Below, piece by piece: positions 57,000 through 64,000 of a stretch of 64,000 nt of DNA (position 1 is its first letter; the number at the start of each line of letters is the position of its first letter). The stretch is taken from assembly GCA_015680685.1 (NCBI GenBank), contig MNCI01008572.1:524456-588455 (forward strand). Direction: 5' to 3'. The DNA is from Gnetum montanum (lineage: Eukaryota > Streptophyta > Gnetopsida > Gnetales > Gnetaceae). The notes below the pieces were generated by a model. That model saw only the letters and a program-made list of their open reading frames with translations. It ran no database searches and was not told the DNA's origin. The position numbers were made by a program, and so were the translations under genes.

Positions 57000-59350
57000 A
57001 CCACTAATGTGTTTGAGGGATTTGGTTGACTATGAGGTTGAAAGAAGGATCTTTTCTTTGTTTGTGATTTTGACCCACTTGATGACTTAATCGATTATAT
57101 ATTAACTACCCTCGTAGTGTTCCTTTGTTATGGTTGTGTGGGCAATTCACCTTGCATGAATAGAGCACATGGTAGCTATGCAGGAGGTGGAGGAGTAGGT
57201 GTAGGGATAGGAGGTGCATGAGGGTAGTAGATGGCACCCCTCCTTGGATAGGGTGATTAATATGCTTCAAGAGGTTAGTGGTGAGGTTGGTAAGCAGCAA
57301 CATGACCAAAGGAGTTCCTTGGAGATGAAGTTTGTTGAACATAGTAACCATAGGGATCTAGTTGCCAGTAAGGGTATTGCTATCTTGGAGGTGGCAATGC
57401 CCACGATTATGGTTACTACCACTACTAGTACAATTCATAGGATTGTGAAGGAGTTCCACTTGGATAGTACTACTGTGGTTGGTGGAACTGTCAAGGACTG
57501 CCTTGTGGATAAGACAATCTGTTGGGCATTTACCTTTGTGCAAGTCATAGATGTAAGGCATGCACCCCAAATTCCTACAAGTGTGATACAACTCGAAAAC
57601 ATCCCTTAGGATGTTCATGTTGGCAAACGTCACACCTACCATCATCATCTGAGTTGCTATCCATATTCATTTTACCATTACCCTTAGATATGGCATGTTT
57701 AGCTTCCTTACATCTCTGATGCTCACACTTAACACTTTGCTCATTAGAATCTTTAGGAATTTTTAAAGCAACTTGAAACCTATTATTCAGAGAGTCCCAT
57801 AATTGATCAAACTTAGCGATGATTTTTTATTACAATTTCTGAAATGGCAAGCTTTTTTGATTAACCACCTCATCTTTGGCGAATTCATCCTTACTGTCAT
57901 AAAATCGAACCCCCTTTTTTTGAATAGAAGGATCCCTATTGTATTCTTCTGCACTTTCACATTTTCTTAGTTCTTCCTCATCCTTGGCTACCTACTCAAT
58001 TAATTTTTGAATCCAACATATGCATAACTCTGTCAAGCTCCCTTGAGCATAGATGCCAAGGGTTTTCCTAGTTTCAAACTACAACCCATCTATGATATGG
58101 TGAAGTTGATCAAGCTAAGAGCATCCATGGCTAGGACACCTATGCAACAATGAGTAGTATCGACCAACAGCAGCATCCAAGGGCTCATGATTTCCTTGTT
58201 TCCACCCTTAAACTTTTTTTCTTAGATTGGATACTCGAGAGTACATTTGATATTTATCATTGAATAATTCCAACATCATACTCCACCACCTTATTGATTT
58301 TGGTTCCAAGGATTAATACTAATTTTCTACTTCCTTTATGAGTATCCTTGGAAATAATTTCAAATTTTACCATTTTTTCTCAATATTTTGCAAGGCACAT
58401 GCATCTTGAAAAGCCTGAAGATGATTTTATAGATTAGCATCATATCCTCCCTCGAACCGAGGGATGTTGTTCATATTCAACCTCTTTATTCTGCTGTCCT
58501 TCACATGCCTTGTTGGAATCCTCATAGCCTCTACAATATTCAACATGCCCTAAGTAGCAAGTAGAGGTTCATCAAGGTCATGATGGTGATGCCTATAATG
58601 TTTCCTACTAGCCCTTCTTTCTTGAGGATGGGCCTCTCTAGATTGCCCACATCATCAATCACAACTATCTCAACGGTCCCTTCTATTGTTCTAGTCTTGT
58701 CAATCACCTCCATCATGGTTATTTCTTCTATGGCCATGATCTAAATCAAATGAAGAAGAAGATAATAATGATGAAGGGGAAGAAGAAGGGGAACTTTCTC
58801 CACACTGATACCTATCACCCTTCCTTTGATGCTCACGACCACGATTGTGATCATGATCTCCCTTGTTCCCCTTTTCTTGAGTTGCTTCTCCAAATCCATT
58901 TTTGTCATTGGATCCGTTTTGACCAAAACTTGGATCATGGATTGTGGATTGTACATTCTGGTGGAGGGCTCCTTGAACAAATTCAAAGAGAGGAGAATCA
59001 CTAAAAAAGTGGTCACCTTCATCAATTGGACCAAGCAAAGGTGGAAAGATATTTGACCCCTTGCCCTTCGTAAGCTCATGTTGGTGCTCCAACTAATGAT
59101 CCCTTAATCTTTGTGCTTTAGTGGGATGATAATCCCTTGAGTTAGGATCTCGCATCTTATATTCTCCATGACGATGTTGAAGCTTGTGTCACGTGAGCAT
59201 TAGCTAAAGCATTGCTGAAACAGATCAATCAAGAGGAAACACAATGTTTCCTTCCATATCATGCCACCATATCAGTTCATCTTGATGCAAGATGAAAGTA
59301 AATTCTGGTACATATTCATCGAGATGAGCATATACCACCCGGTATTATTG
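57000..59350 (-). pseudogene. Element C gag remnant
   Basis: The minus strand carries a proline/tyrosine-rich C-terminal part (57,180-57,360: DPYGYYVQQTSSPRNSFGHV, PPIPTPTPP), a cysteine region near 57,640, a worn capsid at 57,750-58,450 and an N-terminal charged part (58,540-59,092: ELTKGKGSNIFPPLLGPIDEG). No frame is continuous. The plus-strand frames across 57,214-57,609 and 58,750-59,056 are shadows of it. Confidence 0.65.
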
Positions 59351-59547
59351 AGGCACCTGAACTGCCCTAGGTGGAGATGGGCTCCTATGAGAAGAAGAAA
59401 TTTTGTATTAATAAACTTGTAAATAGTGTGTAGTTGAGGTTTAATTAAATGATAATAATTTTTTTATTTTCATAGGATTTGACTCTTAAGGTTTGAACAA
59501 CGAGGTTACTAAGTTTCACTGGGTTTAAATAGTGCACAAAGAACTAC

Positions 59548-59568
59548 AATCCCCAACAATGGTACCAA
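59548..59568 (-). other. Primer-binding site of element C (tRNA-Asp type, deaminated)
   Basis: The minus strand reads TTGGTACCATTGTTGGGGATT directly inside the LTR. The complement of the plant tRNA-Asp 3' end is TGGCGCCGTTGCCGGGGA, the primer known for Athila elements. The five differences are all C-to-T or G-to-A, so it is the expected site after cytosine deamination. Confidence 0.8.
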
Positions 59569-59880
59569 TGATGAGCGGCAAGGTACCCCTATGCTCAACC
59601 ATACAAATCATAGGTGTTCACGTGCAATCCAATTGAATTCTACAAACTATAATTACTAAGTACGCTAGAGATAGTAGTACATGCATGTTGTCCATCCATT
59701 GTCTTCCAAGTCCCACTTGTGGAATGTAGTTATATGGTTAAGTGTGACTAAGGCATAAGATTTTTGTTATTTTGTGCTTTTATGAAATTACTCACCTAGA
59801 AAAAAGATGAAAGTAAGAGTGATTAATTATTAAGTAAACTATGGTCTAATCTAGCCTAACATAAGTAAACATTCCCACTT
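59569..59880 (-). repeat. 5' LTR of element C, truncated
   Basis: This matches 50,635-50,946 from TGATGAG up to 'cattcccactt'. The remaining 250 bases of the LTR are missing and other sequence (cctggacacatcc...) follows. The truncation means that the right target duplication cannot be checked. Confidence 0.88.
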
Positions 59881-61080
59881 CCTGGACACATCCTAAACTT
59901 TATGAGAACACTCCTAGGTTTTCAAACGCTAATAATTTTTGAGCTGCCAAGTCTCACATGTATGTTTGAAGGGGTCATGCTTATGTATTTTAATGATTTT
60001 CTTGATTGATCAAAATTAGCTATTGCATTAATGACATTAATGTAAATTGCATGAAATCACAATATATAAATGCATAAGAAAGAAAGTCTCAAGTGCTACA
60101 AGGAATGGATCAAAGAGTTTGTCTTTATTGCCAACACAATGGTGTGTTCAAGTACATCAATGCTTGAATAAAGATTTTTTCACACTTAGACCTCCTGTTG
60201 TGGGCATGTGGAAAATATTCTAATTACAAAAGCCTTAAACAAAGTAGCTCATACTAGGCTTATTATATGGGCACTTTATTTAGCTAATTTTAATTTTTCT
60301 TCTGAATACATTGATGATAGGAAAAATAGTTTAGTAGATTTCTTGACCAGAGAGTTCCAACCCTCTTCTTAAATTTACTAATGATTTAATTTTTTGTATA
60401 GATTTGTTAATAAGAGAAGGTTGGACACTTCATTCTTCATGATGACTAAGGACTTGCAGATTTGCTGAAACTTACATACCTCTCTTAGAATAAGACAAGA
60501 TCCTAAACCATCATGAATACAACCTTACTTATTTTTGTTGTTAATTAGATCATCTAAATAATTACCTTCCATAATCTAATATTTATCTTAAAATAATTAC
60601 TACTGGTCCTGCAATACCTGCTCTTTATCTTTCAACCCATCTAGAATTATGTTCTGTCTGATGGCCCTCTAATCCTAACATACTTATGTGGCCTTACCCA
60701 ACCTAGTCCCTAGCATGTCTATACCATTGAATTAAACCCTTAGGGTAGTTATGGCAATCCCTTTGAAGGTTTTTGAACATGGTGGTCAAATTTTGGTCAT
60801 TCACCAGTTCATTATCCTCCCTCCTATCCACCTACCTTATTCCAAAGAAGAAATGAATACCATGGGGACTATCTATTCTACACATATTCTGATGGCTAAG
60901 AATGACATTTCTATGAAGAAAGTGTGACTTCAAGATGTTTCTTGGCATCCACCATTGCAAATAAAATAGATTGGAATAATTTGTGGTAGTGAGCTTTCTA
61001 CCAAGATGTCTACACTAGCAACATTATTGACATCCAAACTCATTTCTCTACTTGTGCAATCATTCCAAGGAGCCTTAATC
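59881..61080 (+). pseudogene. Caulimovirid-like sequence, right part (RNase H)
   Basis: At about 60,215-60,370 the plus strand reads NKVAHTRLIIWALYLANFNFSSEYIDDRKNSLVDFLTREFQ. This is the C-terminal end of a caulimovirid RNase H (normally R.IRWAL....F...YI.G..N.LAD.LTRE). It continues the reverse transcriptase cut at 50,634. Upstream (59,990-60,200) is worn RNase H. Downstream, near 60,740-61,080, plus-strand frames read NTMGTIYSTHILMAKNDIS without a known domain. The stretch 59,881-59,990 could not be assigned. Confidence 0.6.
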
Positions 61081-61299
61081 TTCACACCTTGGATCCCAGG
61101 CTAGACCACATGAGACAAGTAGGGGCATGTGAATATTCTCTCTATCTAGTAGGGAGACCATAATCCCCTCACTTTTTAAATTGGTCCAAATATAATAGTG
61201 ATTCTAAATGAGTGCACAAATAGTAAAAAGGTCTTTTGTACAATAATCTTATGAGCATTATTGTAGATTACTTTTGTAAAAGAAAATTCAAGCTTATCC

Positions 61300-62102
61300 T
61301 AAATCTGATGATGATGTCTTTCACTATGTAAAAGTGTGGTGTGAGTTGGAAGGCACTTAGAAGCATCAAGAGGCAATCCCCCTCTCCTATATAAAGAGCC
61401 TAGCTACAACACTAAGAGGCATTGCAGTGTGAGAGATTGAAAGATCTACTTACTACACCTTTCAAGCATTCTGTTCTCCAAGCATCCCTTAGTGTGCTAA
61501 GAGGTAGCGAGGAAGAGAGGTAAAGAGGTTCTACTCATAGTGACTCTTGAATATTCTATTTCTTAAGCATCCCTTAGCTTCTTCTTGTCTATACTCTACT
61601 TGATGTAGTTTGAATAATATAAACAAGAATATTATTTGTAGCATCTCTCTATGTATCATTGTTCTTGTTTTCCACTGTATCATGCATGTTTTCATTACTA
61701 TAAGTGCCAAAGTCTGTATGAAATGTGATTGAGTAAAGGAGCAAAGGATTCAGGCAAGAGTTGTTGTTGTTGCAATACAACACTCCAAAGTGGAGCTTAA
61801 GTTTGTAAGTGTTATGAAAGCTTAGAAACCACATTCCAAGCCTAACAAGACCTTGTGGGATTGAGTGGTTGGTATTGTGGGACAACACTTTAGAGCAAGG
61901 CTTAAAGACTATACAAGTTGTGGACCCTTCAACCACATTTGAGAGCAACAAGGTCTAAAGGTGTGCTAGAGATCTATCCTCTAAGTGTGGACTACCCAAG
62001 TTGGGAAACCACATTAAATTTGGTGTGTGTGCTTTCAAGTTAAAAAATTTTAATTTGGGAAACTTATTCATCCTCCTCCCCTTCTAAGTTCAATGACCCA
62101 CA
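61300..62102 (+). repeat. 5' LTR of a Ty1/copia element (element D), left end unresolved
   Basis: The right end is set by CA at 62,101-62,102 followed by the primer site. A TATA box is at 61,388-61,395. The LTR must begin before this, somewhere between about 61,080 and 61,350, but the other copy is outside the window. The interior has two related blocks: 'ttcaagcattctgttctccaagcatcccttag' (about 61,462-61,493) and 'tgaatattctatttcttaagcatcccttag' (about 61,546-61,575). Confidence 0.65.
61388..61395 (+). promoter_or_regulatory. TATA box in the LTR of element D
   Basis: TATATAAA in 'cctctcctatataaagagcc' is followed about 30 bases later by the likely start of R. It is the usual LTR promoter layout of plant Ty1/copia elements. 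Confidence 0.65.
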
Positions 62103-62104
62103 AG

Positions 62105-62117
62105 TGGTATCTAAGCC
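62105..62117 (+). other. Primer-binding site of element D (initiator tRNA-Met type)
   Basis: TGGTATCTAAGCC differs at two positions from TGGTATCAGAGCC, the complement of the initiator methionine tRNA 3' end used by most plant Ty1/copia elements. It lies two bases after the LTR. Confidence 0.85.
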
Positions 62118-62157
62118 TAGTACTCTTCTCTGTCATCATCAACTTCAAGAGTGAACA

Positions 62158-64000
62158 ATGAAGGGAACGTCTTACACAAAGCCACCCATGTTCGATGGAT
62201 TCGACTTCACCTACTGGAAAGCTAAAATGCAAGGATTCTTCAAGTCCATGAAATTTGAAGTGTTGAAGTCAATCCTTGAAGGTTACACTCCACCTATCAA
62301 GAACTCTAGCAGCATCATCAAGCTTCACAACAAATGATCTCAATAGGAAAAGGATAACTTCATGTTTGATTCAAAAGAAAAAAAATTGTTTACATTATGC
62401 ATTGAATAAATCTAAATTTAAGAGAGTAGCAAGATCTAAAATGGCTAAAGAAATTTGGAAAACTTTAGAGGCTACTTATGAAGGAACATCTATTATTAAG
62501 TAATCGTAATTATTAGTTTTGCAAAGAAAATATGATAAACTCAAAATGAGAGACGGTGAGAAAATAAAAGATTATTTCTCTCAAGTTAATGATCTTTTCG
62601 TAGAAATTAGAGGAATAAGAAAGGATCTACCTAAAAGTAATGTCATCATCAAAATGATCAAAACTCTACAACTAAAGTTCAAAACAAAGGTCACAACCAT
62701 GGAGAAATTAGAGATTTCTCAACTCTGAAATTTGAGAAACTTCAAAGTGCTCTCATCACCTATGAAATGAGTCTCATAAGCAAAGGAGCTATTTAAGAAA
62801 GATTCATTGCCTTGAAGACTACCTCAAAGGAGAAGGAGCTTAATGGGAATAATGAGGACAATGAAGATGAGATTACCTTTCTCACTAGGAAGCTACAACA
62901 ACTAATCACTAGAAGAAATAAAGGAACATCAAAAAAGATTCAATCATCCCAAAGGTAGAGGTAAGAATCTCTTAAACTATAATTTAGATATCTCTTATAT
63001 AGAATTTTGGATGTATGGTGGAAGAGGCCACATGGCCTCTGAATGTCCTAGTAGCTTTAGGATGTAATTTAAGAATAAATCCACTGAAGAAGTAAAGAAG
63101 GCCAACTTCTATACAAGTTGGGATGATGGAAAGCATAACAAAGAAGAAGTGAAGGAAGATGTGAAAAATTCTCAACTCATCTGCATGGCCTTCACTGATG
63201 GTGATTCATTAGATAATGAACTAAACAATGATGAGAGATATCATTTATTGTGTAAAGAACTTTTAAATTTTTAAAATCTTTGCACTAAGTTAAATAAACA
63301 AGTTAAGTCTAGAGATCATGAGATATCCTTGTTAAATGTGATAATTTTTTATCTTGATAGCTAAGAATGAGAACCTAACCTCATGTTTAAAATAGGTCAA
63401 AAAGGAAGTTGTGGATGTTAAACTGATAAATGAAAGATTAATAAAGAGAAAGGATTCCCTTTGAATGGTACTAGGAAAAAGGAGAAGTCCACAAGATAAA
63501 AGTGAACTTGGATGTTGTTCCTAAAAAGAAGATCCTACACAACCATCATCCCATATAAAGGAATCACCAAAAAGGAATGTCATTTCAAAAGAAGCTTCTA
63601 CCCATCAAAAGACTCATAAAAGATTTGATCATTCTCATTCTACTCACTTTGTCTACAATAGGAGGGTTTAGGGTTTTATTGCAATAAAGTTGGACATAAA
63701 CAATGGGAGTGCAACTTAAAATTCTATCATTTAAGTACCTGGTCATATCATAAAACTCCTTGGCTTTATCAAAGTGTACTGAGAAAGGGTGTTATGCAAG
63801 ATCATAGAGGAGATCGAATAACCAAAGCTATCAAAAAGATATGGAGTATTAAACAATAGAACCAAGGGCATCAGTACACTTTCACTAAAAGATTCATAAG
63901 ATAAAGTCATGCCTTGGACATTGGAGAAGTTAGATTGAGAGGAGAATCCTCAAAAGAGGAAACTCATTCTCTAGCTCTCTAAGCTCCATCCCCTTTCAAT
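62158..64000 (+). pseudogene. Element D gag (SIRE-like Ty1/copia), running off the window
   Basis: The ATG at 62,158 starts MKGTSYTKPPMFDGFDFTYW, the typical N-terminus of copia gag (UBN2 type). After a frame change come KMAKEIWKTLEATYEGTS (to 62,503), LQRKYDKLKMRDGEKIKDYF and VNDLFVEIRGI (62,519-62,728), then LITYEMSLISKG. A first zinc knuckle survives as GGRGHMASECPS near 63,020-63,050 with its first cysteines lost. A second, YCNKVGHKQWEC, is near 63,680-63,715. Length and two knuckles suit the SIRE/Maximus lineage. At least five frame breaks or stops; pol lies beyond 64,000. Confidence 0.85.

Larger units (their letters stand above)
50635..59880 (-). mobile_element. Element C: Athila-like Ty3/gypsy element
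   Basis: Bounded by a 562-base LTR on the left and a truncated copy of it on the right, this element reads on the minus strand as 5' LTR, tRNA-Asp type primer site, gag, protease, reverse transcriptase, RNase H, integrase, long spacer, polypurine tract and 3' LTR. The RT phrase IYPIVDSEWVSPLVIIPKKEG, the RNase H phrase YYIHYASQSI..AQLNYTTIEKEL, and EVFMVDFS (normally EVFMDDFS) are of Athila type. Stops are frequent. It interrupts the caulimovirid-like sequence. Confidence 0.88.

Noticed and set aside
57214-57609. 131-codon plus-strand frame
   Set aside because: The minus strand here reads as the proline- and tyrosine-rich gag of element C; the plus frame is its shadow with no recognised domain.
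50635-59880. The repeat pair 50,635 and 59,569 as a simple segmental duplication
   Set aside because: TG...CA ends, a polypurine tract inside one copy, a primer site inside the other and pol genes between them show LTRs of one element.

Overview
This window is repeat-derived nuclear DNA from a plant with a large genome. Its layers are Ty3/gypsy elements of Tat/Ogre and Athila type, a Ty1/copia element, and an endogenous caulimovirid-like (pararetrovirus) remnant. I found no intact host gene, rRNA, tRNA or CRISPR array. The gene-poor, nested, strongly decayed texture, with many C-to-T and G-to-A changes, would suit a gymnosperm such as a conifer. That placement is inference; no diagnostic host gene is visible.

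Layout from left to right. 1-1,200: unexplained sequence that does not look like the elements beside it. 1,300-7,014: element A (minus strand), decayed gag, leader, primer site and 5' LTR. 7,080-12,580: element E (plus strand, same family as A, head to head with it), decayed gag and protease, then a long non-coding tail. 12,593-24,189 plus 42,253-46,565: element B (minus strand), an old Tat-like element split in two. 24,190-42,252: element Y (minus strand), a younger complete relative of B inserted into it, with a 5-bp target duplication CCTCC on both sides. 46,565-50,634 plus about 59,881-61,080: a caulimovirid-like remnant, split by element C. 50,635-59,880: element C (minus strand), Athila-like with a tRNA-Asp type primer site. 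About 61,300-64,000: element D (plus strand), 5' LTR and gag of a SIRE-like Ty1/copia element that runs off the window.

The most striking object is a spliced gene lying antisense inside element Y, between protease and reverse transcriptase (31,148-35,630, plus strand). It has its own TATA box, a first exon and seven further exons. Exons 2-8 join in phase with GT/AG borders and encode about 1,028 residues, interrupted by four stops that are each one C-to-T or G-to-A change from a sense codon. The older element B carries a decayed copy at the same position (22,263-24,189 and 42,253-45,521), and Y jumped into exon 2 of that copy. Y therefore reads, on its own strand, 5' LTR, leader, gag, protease, [antisense gene], reverse transcriptase, two RNase H regions, integrase, 3' LTR. 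Each family also carries its own short repeated word: GCGTATACGC and variants in Y, a tagtcaaccaactactactagc-type word in B, and ccaacatgg in A/E. In Y these fill U3, the 5' leader, and the leader and first intron of the antisense gene.
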